From the NCBI GenBank assembly GCA_000708835.1, contig DF237679.1:1-39268 (forward strand): a stretch of 39,268 nt of DNA, given 5' to 3'. The first letter of the stretch is position 1; every line of letters begins with the position of its first letter. Position numbers and translations under genes: made by a program. The stretch is from Klebsormidium nitens. Its lineage: Eukaryota; Streptophyta; Klebsormidiophyceae; Klebsormidiales; Klebsormidiaceae. Under the pieces are notes generated by a model, which was not told where the DNA came from, searched no databases, and saw only the letters and a program-made list of their open reading frames with translations. Shown piece after piece: positions 1 to 9,141 of the stretch.

Positions 1-247
1 TCCAAAGTCGCCCCACGTGTACCGGTTTGGATATAGGCTCTGCAATGACTTATGGTCCAGGTACTGGCAGGCAACTTCGGTTCGATCGGCGACTGGGAAA
101 CCGCGCGCGCAGTGAACGCGAGCGGTATGAATGTGACCAGCGGTTATGGATGCACAGCTGAAGGCACGCAGCGTTGGGACGCCAGTGGACGAGTACGTGT
201 GGAAGAGATGCGGAGCGTAAGGTACGCTGTAGAGGGTTGGGTGGGTG

Positions 248-443
248 GGTTTCGTTTTTGCTGGCTGCTTCGAAAGGCGCCCCTGCGCGCTAAAAGCTCT
301 TCTTCTTCCTCCCAACTTATGAAGAGCTGAGTCTTCGCTTCTCTGCGGTCGAAATGGAGCTTCAATCCGACGCAGTTCGAATCGAGGAGCACCGTCGATT
401 TCAGTTCAAGTTTCGGTGACCAATGCGTGAGTATTCCTCTAAC
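248..443. repeat. 196-bp direct repeat, left copy
   Basis: This copy is identical base for base to 7581-7776, at a constant offset of 7333. It starts at GGTTTCGTTTTTGC and ends at TATTCCTCTAAC, and the flanks differ at once on both sides. It is taken as the A-type repeat of a split-direct-repeat retroelement, or as a short LTR-like end. Confidence 0.9.
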
Positions 444-666
444 TGTTTACAAAGGAACACTATCGACTAGATGTATCATCGAATCATCCTCCAGCCAATT
501 CATCCACAACCACAGTCGATCTTAATGTTGGGCGCGCCGGCCGCCGGCCGCTCCAAAGTCGCCCAAAAAGGATTGCCCAAAGAATGTCGGGCAAACAGTT
601 GTGGTTTGGCCGTGTAGGGAGTTGGACGAGTTTGCTAAGCGAACCTGGAAGAGAGCACGAGGTGTG

Positions 667-1728
667 ATGGGGCCCAGCAACGTGACCAACGTATTGAATC
701 GTGAAGAGGTCACAATGTTCTATGAACGAGCTTTGGAAGAAGCTGGGGAGATTGCAAACCAAAGTACAAGCAAGGGTTTCGAAGATGGCCGAAGGAAGAC
801 TTGGTGGGAATTCAGCGAGTTTATGCAGCGAATGGGTAAACAAGCAGCTGATGCAACGGGCTTAGATGTAGTCGTGTTCATACACGGTGATTGGATACCT
901 CGTCATCGAGAGAAGTGTAGGACTGTGAGTCCTGATGACGGTCAGAAAGTGGCCTCCAGCTCAGCAGTGAAAGGGGTGATTACGCATCTCAGCAAGAATT
1001 TCGCCTTGCTAGGCCGGTCTGGTAACGAGAATCCTACGCAGTCCGAAGCTGTGCGGAGCTTTCATGACGGCTACAGAAACTGGTTGCACAGCAAAGGAGT
1101 ACGGGAGCGACGTGCAGTGGTCGTCTCAGAAGGGAAAGTTCAAGATCTGGTGGCTAGCATCGAATCCCAAATAGCTAGCAGTCACGGCGTCCAAGAATGT
1201 TGTTTGCTGGGTGATCTGACTGCGACTTTGTATCTTTGGGCATCCTGGGCGCGTGGCAAGGAGTGTGGCGATCTAGAACGACGACAAATCTCATTCGAAG
1301 AAGGACTTTCTCGGCCGGGCTGGAACAAGACGACTCGTTTCGAGCCGAGTGCAGAGATTTCGGTGGACAGCCAATTTCTAGAGGCTGCCGGCAGGCTCAT
1401 TCGCTCCTGTGAAGAGTACGGCGATCCAATTGGGCAGGGCTTCTTACTCCGGCCCTTGAACGAGCGGCGGAATGGCTTTAAGAAGGAAGCCATGAGCAGC
1501 GGCACCTTACGCCGGCGCATCCAGCAGCGGTTGAAGGACGCAAGCTTATTCGAGGGAGAAACGCTACATAGTTTCAGACGGTCGGCAGTACAACACGCCG
1601 CAGAGATAGAGGGGTACGATGTGGAAAAGCTCATGAAGAGGGGGCGGTGGTCATCATATGCAGCGTTCCGGCTATACATAGAAGAGATCGAGCACCGGTT
1701 TCCGAGGCGGAGAAGGATCGGACATTAG
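667..1728 (+). CDS. tyrosine recombinase (DIRS-type integrase)
   Basis: The product is a site-specific recombinase that would insert the element's circular DNA copy. The frame is open from 526, but the first in-frame ATG is at 667, giving 354 aa. The C-terminal catalytic domain shows an Arg in ARGKECGDL, the HxxR box in LHSFRRSAVQ, then a GRW motif followed by a candidate nucleophile Tyr in FRLYIEE close to the end. These match the R..HxxR..Y set of phage-integrase-family recombinases. The N-terminal part has no motif I can name and probably binds DNA. It runs convergent to the RT/RNase H gene with 188 bases between stop codons. Strand reversal relative to RT is the unusual point. No internal stop is seen, so this ORF looks intact. 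Confidence 0.85.
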   Translation: MGPSNVTNVLNREEVTMFYERALEEAGEIANQSTSKGFEDGRRKTWWEFSEFMQRMGKQAADATGLDVVVFIHGDWIPRHREKCRTVSPDDGQKVASSSAVKGVITHLSKNFALLGRSGNENPTQSEAVRSFHDGYRNWLHSKGVRERRAVVVSEGKVQDLVASIESQIASSHGVQECCLLGDLTATLYLWASWARGKECGDLERRQISFEEGLSRPGWNKTTRFEPSAEISVDSQFLEAAGRLIRSCEEYGDPIGQGFLLRPLNERRNGFKKEAMSSGTLRRRIQQRLKDASLFEGETLHSFRRSAVQHAAEIEGYDVEKLMKRGRWSSYAAFRLYIEEIEHRFPRRRRIGH

Positions 1729-1916
1729 TCAGACAGCATCCTGAGACCGATAGTATGTTCAAATACATATGCGTACGGTACACGAAGGATTCAGTGATTA
1801 CAGTATGCGGATTCAATGTTGTGATGGATCACAAGATTATTAGAACCTACTATCTTCATTGTCATACAATCTGTTCCAATTCCAATTCTAACTAAAAATT
1901 CTTATGTATGAACATG

Positions 1917-3247
1917 TTAAGTCTTGTGCCATTGGATGCTGTAAACTGCCAAGCCTAAGAAAGCAGGATTAAGTGTTCCGTTAGGAACTCTGAGGCTTGG
2001 TAAGCAGCTGGCCGCTGATTTCGGAATCAGTATCGGCCCTTCCACTCGAGCTCCTTGTAGTCTCCCCAACACTATGTCTACCATTGATCCTTTTGGTGCC
2101 GGGACACAGACGAGTGCGTTAACCTTGAAGAGCTCTAGTCTTTTCAGGGCTTGAATCGCGAGGCCTGGCGGCGGGAAGGCCCAGGCCCACTCCCTTGGTT
2201 CGACGATCTCGTTCCAGTCTTGTGCATTGGCATGAACCGCCGTACACCCGGGACAGTAGTATTTGGTCACGAATCGCTTGGCTTTATGAAACTGACCCGA
2301 TGCGTACAGATCTATGTCAGGTTCGACTCCGAAAGTCTGCTTCACTAGTTGGAAGATTGGTTCCGTTAACGTCCAATCTCCTGGGTCTGGTTTGCGGGAG
2401 AGCGCGTCCGCCTGGGTTAATTCATTCCTCGGAACCCATCTCGCCCGGACGTCAAAGTCTCCTTCTGCGGCCGCCTCTAATAGCACTTTCAGGTTGGAGA
2501 CGATGAAAGGTTTGGAACTTCTGAACCCGTTGATGGCCCCGACCGCAGCTTGGTTATCCCCGGTTACCAGGATCGAAGTTCCTTTAACCTCTTCCGCTCT
2601 GTTTTCAGCAACCGTTTTGATGGCCTCCACGTATCCCATGATTTCTCGTTCTGTGCTAGAAGTTTTTGCTTGGTCAGCGGTGAACGTTCCAGCTATTGTG
2701 AGCCGCTCCCTTGATGGAGTTTCTGCATAACCCCCAAAACCGACCGCCGACGCGTCAACACAGATACGGATTTGAACCGGCCTAGGCCACCATCTTCTGC
2801 CATTGAACCGCTCTATGTTTTGCACCCAGAACGAGGCGGTCTCCTTCACGATCTCTGGCGTTGGGAAGTGCGAATCCCATCCTTCCTTTCCATTCAAAGC
2901 TTCGTAAAGCGCTCTGCTGTAGATCGCGACCGGCAAGACTGCCGGCGCCGCTGAGACCAAGATTCCTGCCGCTCTGGCTATAGCTCGGGACGTCGTGCTC
3001 GTTGAGGTTATCAATTCTTCCATGGCGTCCTTTATCTTCTGGATCTTCTTCGGGTGAAGCCTAAACTCTGTCAGGTTCGTGTCTACTATGAACCCGAGCC
3101 ACTTTGCCATCTGATCAGGTACCAGCTGACACTTTGGCAAACCGAAGAAAGCCCCCAGTGCTCCCATCAGCAGGACGGAGATGAGTATCTGTCTCTGCGC
3201 TCTAGCTTTGGACCTTGCTGCTGTGAATGAGTCGTCTATATACCCGA
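1917..3247 (-). CDS. reverse transcriptase C-part, RNase H and DIRS C-terminal domain
   Basis: The frame is open from 3677, but the RT reading switches into it near 3240-3247. It begins with the RT catalytic box (GYIDDSF). The RT thumb follows, with a WLGFIVD motif. RNase H comes next: ICVDASAVGFGG for the first Asp, a conserved STEREIMG for the Glu, VTGDNQAA for the next Asp, and QADALSR for the last Asp. After that is the region typical of DIRS/Ngaro elements, with DIDLYAS, a KYYCPGC segment and AFPPPGLA. It copies element RNA and removes the RNA strand. Its 5' part is in another frame (see 3236-4393), so expression needs a -1 shift or this copy is mutated. Confidence 0.85.
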
Positions 3248-4393
3248 GACCGGTATTCTGCTTTTCCGGAGTTCCAACAACGGCTCTTGCATCACCTTTG
3301 TGAAGACGTAACAGGCTTGAGCGAAACCGAAACACAAAACTTTGTAGCAGAAGGTAACTCCCCCGACCTTGAAAGCGAAATACTTCCAATAGGCGGGATG
3401 GACCGGCACGTGAAAGTAGCCGGATTTCAGATCTGCAGTGCTGACGTAGCTCCCTTGGTCGGTGAAATTCAGAACGTCTCGAAGTTTCTCGTATTGGAAC
3501 GGGATGGAAGTCAGGAATAGATTCAGGTAGCGATCGTTGCATATCAGTCGGAGCTTCCCGGCTGAATCGACTACTCCCATTGGGCTCACTACCTCGGGTT
3601 CTCCCCACTCTCGTTTCCAGACTGCGATCGCTCCCGACCTGAGGTTCTTTTCGATCTCCCCCTTTGAGAATTCCCACTCACGGTAGAAGGAGGCATGGTT
3701 TGGGAATTCGATCCGGTGCGGTTTTCTTCCGGTTAGAAATTCGTGTAGATGCTCCGCCCCAATCAGCCTTCTGAGCATTTCTTCAACCACCTTCCGTTTT
3801 TCTGGTTTCGCTTTCGACACACCGCTAAACCTGGGCCTAAACCCATGTTTTAACCACCCCAAGACCATCCTCGCTGACTTTCTGCCCGTCTTTCTCAGTA
3901 ACTCGTCCCAGGCGGGCCAGAACGTTTGAAAACTTGCAGCTTCAAAGGCTTCATGGTTTGGGATCTTCTCCGGGAGATTCTTCAGTAATTCTTCTGTTTG
4001 GGTTTCTAATTCGGCGTCAGGATCATCCGGCTTAGACTGCATCACTTCCAGGAGTTCTTTGATTCTGTCTCGTTGATCTTGAGGATTGGGCGCGGAGCTT
4101 ACTCGTGTTTGGATCCGGATAGCCGTCTGGACCCAGCTGCGCACATGCTCCGGTTCCGTCTTCGTCCCGGTCAGCGGGTCCTGGCTCGTCTCTATCAGAT
4201 CTTCATCGTGTGCACCGTCTGGTTCTTCCGCCCCCGGATTTTCGTCATCCTCTTCTTCATCTGACTCAGACTTTTGTCCCGCTTCTAGTTTTCCACTCTT
4301 ACCCCTCTCCAATTCGCCCGTCTGTCTATCTGTCCGATAGTCCTTTTCCCGTTCTACTTCCGTTCCTTTCACCGACTCTAGGCCTATCTTCAC
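3236..4393 (-). CDS. reverse transcriptase N-part (broken before the YIDD box)
   Basis: The ORF starts at ATG 4393 with an acidic, low-complexity N-terminus (about residues 1-130, with a DEEEDDE run). It reaches the RT fingers and palm at about residue 230: VVSPMGVVDSAGKLRLICND, then STADLKSGYFHVPVHP, which holds the first catalytic Asp, and CFGFAQACYVFTKVM. The frame ends at a TAG at 3236-3238, directly before the catalytic YIDD box, which sits in the -1 frame. No classical slippery heptamer is visible, so a one-base deletion is as likely as programmed frameshifting. The 5' neighbours on the same strand are the gag-like ORFs. Confidence 0.8.
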   Translation of the reverse strand: MKIGLESVKGTEVEREKDYRTDRQTGELERGKSGKLEAGQKSESDEEEDDENPGAEEPDGAHDEDLIETSQDPLTGTKTEPEHVRSWVQTAIRIQTRVSSAPNPQDQRDRIKELLEVMQSKPDDPDAELETQTEELLKNLPEKIPNHEAFEAASFQTFWPAWDELLRKTGRKSARMVLGWLKHGFRPRFSGVSKAKPEKRKVVEEMLRRLIGAEHLHEFLTGRKPHRIEFPNHASFYREWEFSKGEIEKNLRSGAIAVWKREWGEPEVVSPMGVVDSAGKLRLICNDRYLNLFLTSIPFQYEKLRDVLNFTDQGSYVSTADLKSGYFHVPVHPAYWKYFAFKVGGVTFCYKVLCFGFAQACYVFTKVMQEPLLELRKSRIPVSGI

Positions 4394-4953
4394 CGTTTCC
4401 TTTTGCTCTGTTCTCTGCTCCTGTCTCTGTGGTTCATTTCTACTGTCTCTCTCCTTCTTTCTGTCAAAAGAATAGATTATCTTATTTTAGATCCTATGAA
4501 TGCTTAAAGTTACTCAAACTACCACATTAAAATTCTGTCCTTTAAAACTTATGCACACTGGTCATGCGTTCCGCTAATAATCCATGTCTTTAACAGTTAT
4601 TCAGAGCATGAGCATGAAACTTCTTAGAACCTTCAATCATTCTAACACAGAATTCACGTTTTGGCAATCGACAAGATATTTAACGGTTATTTACAATTGC
4701 TCAAGAGAGTATGTACATGTATCTTTTCGTCATGTCCAGCCAGCGTCAGGTTACACCCAAAGGTCCCGACATCCAATCTACTTTCTACAAAAGTCTCGTC
4801 TTCGTATCTTCTAATTTTTCTAAACTCTTACTTCTTTCTGTTCCCTTCACTCTTATCTATTATGAAGAACTTTACTTAGCCTCTGTGTTCTTTCTACTTC
4901 CAGAAAAGAGCTATCAAACTTTGGCTCCAAAGTTTTCAGATCGCAATCGGCTC
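4394..4953 (-). other. spacer inside the retroelement, no ORF recognised
   Basis: This spacer lies between the gag-like exon 2 stop and the RT start codon. The + strand is pyrimidine-rich near 4380-4480, and the rest is AT-rich. It could hold the leader of the RT message or an unrecognised intron. No coding signal is convincing in either direction. Confidence 0.4.
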
Positions 4954-5943
4954 TTACTCCTTCATTCTGGGGACAAACGGCGACTCCATCCTTGGTCCTG
5001 CGAACCTAGGTGGGAATCCGGCCCCGAACCCTCTGCCATACTGCGGCCTCCAGCCCCCCCTGCCAGCAGGCATCTGCATCAGGCCCATCCTGCAAATAAT
5101 TTCCACTGCCTGTGAGTTTATCAATTCCTTCGTTTTAAAACATTCTTCAATCTCCCAGTCGTTTCGTTAAGTCTTATCACTCGGTTAAAAATTCCGCTTC
5201 TCAGAAGTTTCATCCTTGTTTCGAATCAGCTTCTGGTTTGTGCTTTTACTCTAACCTCCTTCTGGGCTCTCTCGGCCCTTTCGCATGAGAGCAAGCTTCT
5301 TCGCTTGTCCAATTCGCCCTCTTGGCTTTTGACTAATCTACTGGAGCTCTCTTGGCTCTGGGCCACATGCCCCTTTTTTCAACTTTACTCCTGGCAAAGC
5401 GCCTTCCCTTCTTTCTCTAGTTCTGTTTCTCATAACTTCGTTTTATCAATTCTTCAGATTCTAACCTAGTCGCTTGGACACCTACCTGTCCTTCTTGTTC
5501 GCCCATTCCGGATGCTTTGCCAGCACGTCCTTCTCTTTCACTCTCTTCTCCTGGAAGAACTCCATTATCTCCCTTTCCACCTTTTCTTCCTGTTCTTCCG
5601 TTGCTGACTCCCCCAGGACCTTAGCCTTACGTTGCGCGAATGCAGTCAAGTCTTCCCCGAGATACGACCCCACCTTGACTGACTCTGCTTTCAGGACCGT
5701 GCTAAGGTACCCTGCCAACGAAAGGGGCTGCTTCTGGGGCTTTGGTGCGGAATAGACCATCATCATTGCTTCTGCCTGGGCGAATAGCCCAGGCTCTGTG
5801 ACTGGATTGATCAGAGCTCCGAAGAGCCTCATTTGCGTTTGCATCGCGAGCTTGTTCTCGCGAACCTTTCCCTGCCGTTCCAGCTCAGCCAGCCTCGCTT
5901 CTATCTCTGTTGGTTGCTGCCCGACCTTATTTGCCCAAAAGTT
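4954..5943 (-). CDS. gag-like protein, second part, probably spliced
   Basis: On the - strand this frame continues the preceding gag-like ORF after a -1 shift at a T-run (5937-5940). It carries a charged, helical stretch (EIEARLAELERQGKVRENK) and is open to a stop at 5482-5484. A good donor (GACAG|GTAGGT, intron from 5485) and acceptor (TTTGCAG, intron to 5090) define a 396-bp intron. Splicing keeps frame exactly and adds 45 residues rich in Gly, Pro and Arg, ending at a stop at 4954-4956. The RGG-like tail would suit RNA binding. The intron is inferred from frame and consensus only. No zinc knuckle is visible. Confidence 0.5.
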
Positions 5944-6737
5944 ACGTTCTGCATGTTCACAGGTGGGGGACCCATGAAACCGGGAGGAGCAAAAGGTGTG
6001 GCCTGAGGGATCCCTTCCTGCCCCACCCCCCCCGGTTGGCCCATCCCCTGCGGCTGGAACCTAGGCATGAATCCCGTCTGATTGTGTAGAGGTGGAGGCA
6101 TCGGGGGAAAACCCGGAACAAAGTTCCTTGGCATCTGCTGGGGAGTGAAAACCCCCACCGGCCTGTTCCCGGGCCATTCCGGGTGCCTTCTCCTACCCCC
6201 GTCGAAGAAAATTGGGGACCGTTCTCTGACTAAGCCTTCTTCTGGCTCTTTGTCCCAATCTCCCCCGAAGTCATCTGCAGGTGTCCTGAACCTCTGCGGC
6301 TCGCGCTCTCCAAAAGCCCTAGTGCCGGGCCTGCTCTGAGACCTGCCCCTGTCTTCTCTGCCTTTCGACCTGATTTCATTTTCCAGCTCCAGGTCTTCTT
6401 GCCCTCTCCCCGCTCTAGTTCTGCCCTGCTGGAGGAAAGGTTCGTCTTGCATACCATTTGCCCTGAGCAGCTGGATTAAGGGGTCTCCCTCCCTTCTGGA
6501 TCCTGCTCCAATCGATAACTCCTCAACCGGAACATCTGTGTACTTCTCCCCCGATTCTGCTTGGACCTCAAACTTCCCCGTGCTCTGGGATATGCTGATC
6601 ACTTTGACGAAGACTCTGGCGAGATCCCCTGATGGCCTGAATTTAAACCTGAGCCCTACGAAACTCTGCAGTCCAGCTAACTTGCTCAGATTTTCCACTA
6701 TCCTCCTCTCCTCTTCTACTCCCCTAGACTTATTCAT
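5901..6737 (-). CDS. gag-like ORF, Pro/Gly/Met-rich
   Basis: This ORF of 278 codons starts at ATG 6737. The first 80 residues look folded (LAGLQSFVGLRFKFRPSGDL, then VKVISISQSTGKFEV), like a small beta-rich domain. The rest is charged, then very rich in Pro, Gly and Met (PGFPPMPPPLHNQTG), typical of disordered RNA-binding regions. It lies between the first gag-like ORF and the spliced second part. The last ten or so codons after the T-run at 5937-5940 are probably out of the true frame. I do not recognise a named family; the gag role is inferred from position. Confidence 0.55.
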   Translation of the reverse strand: MNKSRGVEEERRIVENLSKLAGLQSFVGLRFKFRPSGDLARVFVKVISISQSTGKFEVQAESGEKYTDVPVEELSIGAGSRREGDPLIQLLRANGMQDEPFLQQGRTRAGRGQEDLELENEIRSKGREDRGRSQSRPGTRAFGEREPQRFRTPADDFGGDWDKEPEEGLVRERSPIFFDGGRRRHPEWPGNRPVGVFTPQQMPRNFVPGFPPMPPPLHNQTGFMPRFQPQGMGQPGGVGQEGIPQATPFAPPGFMGPPPVNMQNVTFGQIRSGSNQQR

Positions 6738-6770
6738 CTCGCCGACCGGGTTCTATTCGCGAACTCAATT

Positions 6771-7556
6771 TCAGGAGCTGGCACTGTCAGACTGGCTCTT
6801 CTTCGCATTTCCCGGTTCCGACTCTTGGAAGACAATCGCTTCAGTTGCCTGATCGACAAACGAGACGGCGAGGCCCCTGAGCTGCCTGATGGAGAACCCC
6901 GAGCTCTCTGCCAGCACCTTCCAGTTGACTACTGCCTCGTAGTTCACTTGTTGCAACGTCCTTATCAGGTCGTGATCTTCTGCGGTGAGTCCGATTGCTT
7001 CTGAAGGTGCATCCCTCTTATCCACGAAACACTGCACTTTCGGAAGCCCTTCTCCTGAGATGTCTGCAGCCTTTCTCTTGAGCTTGAGATTCTCCGTCGC
7101 CAGCAGCTTCGCCAATTCTTCTGCCTTGTTTGCTCTCTGTTCTGCGAGTTCTGCCCTTTGCTCTGCTAAAGTTCTCGCGAGTCGATCTTTGAGCAGTTCC
7201 GAGATGTCTTGCACTTCCCCGATGACGTCGTACAGCTGTCCAAACTTCAGGAGTGACTCCAGGAAAAGATAGTCTGTGAATTTCGCTTTGTTCGTGCATG
7301 CATCTGCTGCGTATATTGCTGACTTGAGTCCCCTTCCGAACGTCGTCAGGAACTGCTCCGAATAGTATCTCTTGCCCACACACAGGAAAACTTGCTTCGG
7401 GAGCCACGAACTGAATTCTTGTCCGCTGTCCAATGCAGACTGATCCTTTCCTTGGTACGCCAGTCTCAGCGCGTCAAACGATGGAATATTCAGTGCCGCA
7501 GCCGGTACCCTGTGGCCCCCTGCCACTACGGCCCATTCCTGTGAGTTCATGCACAC
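6771..7556 (-). CDS. first retroelement ORF, coiled-coil protein (gag-like)
   Basis: This ORF of 261 codons is the 5'-most on the element's - strand. It starts at ATG 7556 (or the next Met, two codons on), just inside the 196-bp repeat. The N-terminal half has no motif I know. Residues about 125-165 form a strong coiled coil with repeated AEQRAEL/AEQRANKAEEL units and a basic patch (KLKRK). The C-terminus is Ser-rich. Self-assembly through the coiled coil would fit a capsid-like role, but this is inference. The next ORF starts 33 bases downstream on the same strand. Confidence 0.55.
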   Translation of the reverse strand: MCMNSQEWAVVAGGHRVPAAALNIPSFDALRLAYQGKDQSALDSGQEFSSWLPKQVFLCVGKRYYSEQFLTTFGRGLKSAIYAADACTNKAKFTDYLFLESLLKFGQLYDVIGEVQDISELLKDRLARTLAEQRAELAEQRANKAEELAKLLATENLKLKRKAADISGEGLPKVQCFVDKRDAPSEAIGLTAEDHDLIRTLQQVNYEAVVNWKVLAESSGFSIRQLRGLAVSFVDQATEAIVFQESEPGNAKKSQSDSASS

Positions 7557-7580
7557 TATCTATACAATGCTGCCCAAATC

Positions 7581-7776
7581 GGTTTCGTTTTTGCTGGCTG
7601 CTTCGAAAGGCGCCCCTGCGCGCTAAAAGCTCTTCTTCTTCCTCCCAACTTATGAAGAGCTGAGTCTTCGCTTCTCTGCGGTCGAAATGGAGCTTCAATC
7701 CGACGCAGTTCGAATCGAGGAGCACCGTCGATTTCAGTTCAAGTTTCGGTGACCAATGCGTGAGTATTCCTCTAAC
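7581..7776. repeat. 196-bp direct repeat, right copy
   Basis: This is an identical partner of 248-443. It lies only 24 bases upstream of the first gag-like ORF (- strand, start 7556), so on the - strand it probably holds the promoter and leader of the coding transcript. Confidence 0.9.
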
Positions 7777-9141
7777 CAGGATTGTGTTCACCGGTACCTT
7801 CTAGAATCTACGGTATACCGTACATCATTATCATATCACAAGCCGTGACTCCGCCCGTGAGCTAGAGTCTCCTGCGGGCCTGCCACGTTCTTCGGCCTGC
7901 GGCCTGCCTACCCGAATCGGCCTGCAAGCTTCTAAGTTCTGGAGTCCTGATGGTCTCCTTTCAAACTTTACGCCGTAGCCAGTTCGGCCACAGGGGTCCT
8001 GACTCCTGACTCCTGACTCATTTCAATTATCCAAATACGCCGTAGCCAGTTCGGCCACTAAGGCTTCTCATCCCCTTCTCATGGCACACAAATGTTGACT
8101 GAGTGCGTAAATCTTTTCCAGTGTAGTTCGCCATACACTACCCTATCAACTTTACCCGGCAAAGCCTTATCCACGACTTATCCACAGCCTGGTCAAGTTG
8201 AGAACAACTATAAGAGGATAAGAGGAGTATAAGTACGGCTGGTGGTAAATTCCAGAAACTTCGTTGAGAAGCATTGCAATCAGGACTTGGAGTGTTCGTG
8301 CGGTGTACTACGGACCTCTTAGGGTAGGTAGGCATAGGCTAGCCATTGGAAAGCAGTTGAGGAAAGACACACACTCATACATGTATGCCATGAGAAGCCT
8401 ATGCCCTGTTTGGCTTCGGCGAGAACAAAAAGAGACCATATTGTATGAGTCGGTTCGATGTCGGACCGGTTTTTGCGTCAAACGCTCAAACCTGGCCTGC
8501 TGCCAATGCGTTTCGATCGCACCGCTTAAACCTTTCAACCGTCCGATCGTCGTCAATGGAAGGCGACCCACGCTCGGCGAAGTCGAAACCTGATGGCAAA
8601 AGTTAGTGACCCAAACGGCTGTACCAAACGACGATACATGCAGGATCCAGTTAAACCACAGTGCTTTCGGTGCTTGTAAGTTGTCGAGACTATACTTTGA
8701 TTCACATGCAAGTTGGCGGTTTTGATTAAAATCAATCAAGGGTAGCGCACCCGGTGCCAAGGGAATCGCGCCCGGACACTATATATTTTCTCGTTACACA
8801 CGCCAGTGGTGGCCAGTCCGACCTAGTTGCGGTGCACGACTTAGATTGCAGGCTCACAAAGATTTCGTGTCTGTCCAAGCAAAAGACTTTCGAGCACAGA
8901 ATGGTGAAAAGTTCTACCTTCCGCAAAAGTATTTTCTCATGTACAACCTAAACAGGTATGGTCTATCTTGTTGAAAACAGAAGAAACCTTTGACTAACAG
9001 GGATGTGAAACCGTCGTGCGTGAATTTTATGGATGCTTGCGTCTTCAGATGAGGATCATTAGATTTAGCCGTAATCAAAGGACCAGTCCTCTGATAGACA
9101 GTCACGGACATCACGTAGAAGCTCGAGCACGAGACCATATA
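7777..9141. other. intergenic region with short repeats, no gene seen
   Basis: This stretch lies between the retroelement and the MRS2 gene. It holds a 23-bp direct repeat (7969-7991 and 8036-8058) and a triple CTCCTGA run near 8008-8027. Open frames of up to 150 codons exist (for example - strand 8308-8760) but show no motif and no family I recognise. The part next to 9141 would be the MRS2 3' UTR. Confidence 0.5.
7969..8058. repeat. 23-bp direct repeat pair
   Basis: The words TACGCCGTAGCCAGTTCGGC plus CAC occur at 7969-7991 and again at 8036-8058. A short tandem CTCCTGA run lies between them. This looks like a local slippage or double-strand-break-repair footprint close to the element's right end. 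Confidence 0.7.

Larger units (their letters stand above)
248..7776. mobile_element. DIRS-group (kangaroo-like) tyrosine-recombinase retrotransposon
   Basis: The interval holds a tyrosine recombinase gene on +, and RT, RNase H and gag-like genes on -, bracketed by two identical 196-bp direct repeats. RT plus RNase H plus tyrosine recombinase, with no DDE integrase or protease, defines the DIRS order. As I recall, the Volvox kangaroo element also has its recombinase reversed relative to RT, as here; in most DIRS and Ngaro elements all genes share one strand. Both repeats being identical suggests a recent insertion. The true left end may lie outside the window, because split direct repeats are usual in this group and a 13-bp motif at 1-13 recurs at 552-564. 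Two -1 frame breaks in the - strand genes mean this copy may not be autonomous. Confidence 0.85.

Noticed and set aside
52-330. 92-codon ORF running into the left 196-bp repeat
   Set aside because: Its second half is just a frame through the repeat, as in the ORF at 7433-7663 in the right copy; the first half matches nothing.
8308-8760. 150-codon - strand ORF next to the retroelement
   Set aside because: No motif or family likeness, and overlapping ORFs occur in other frames; chance ORF.
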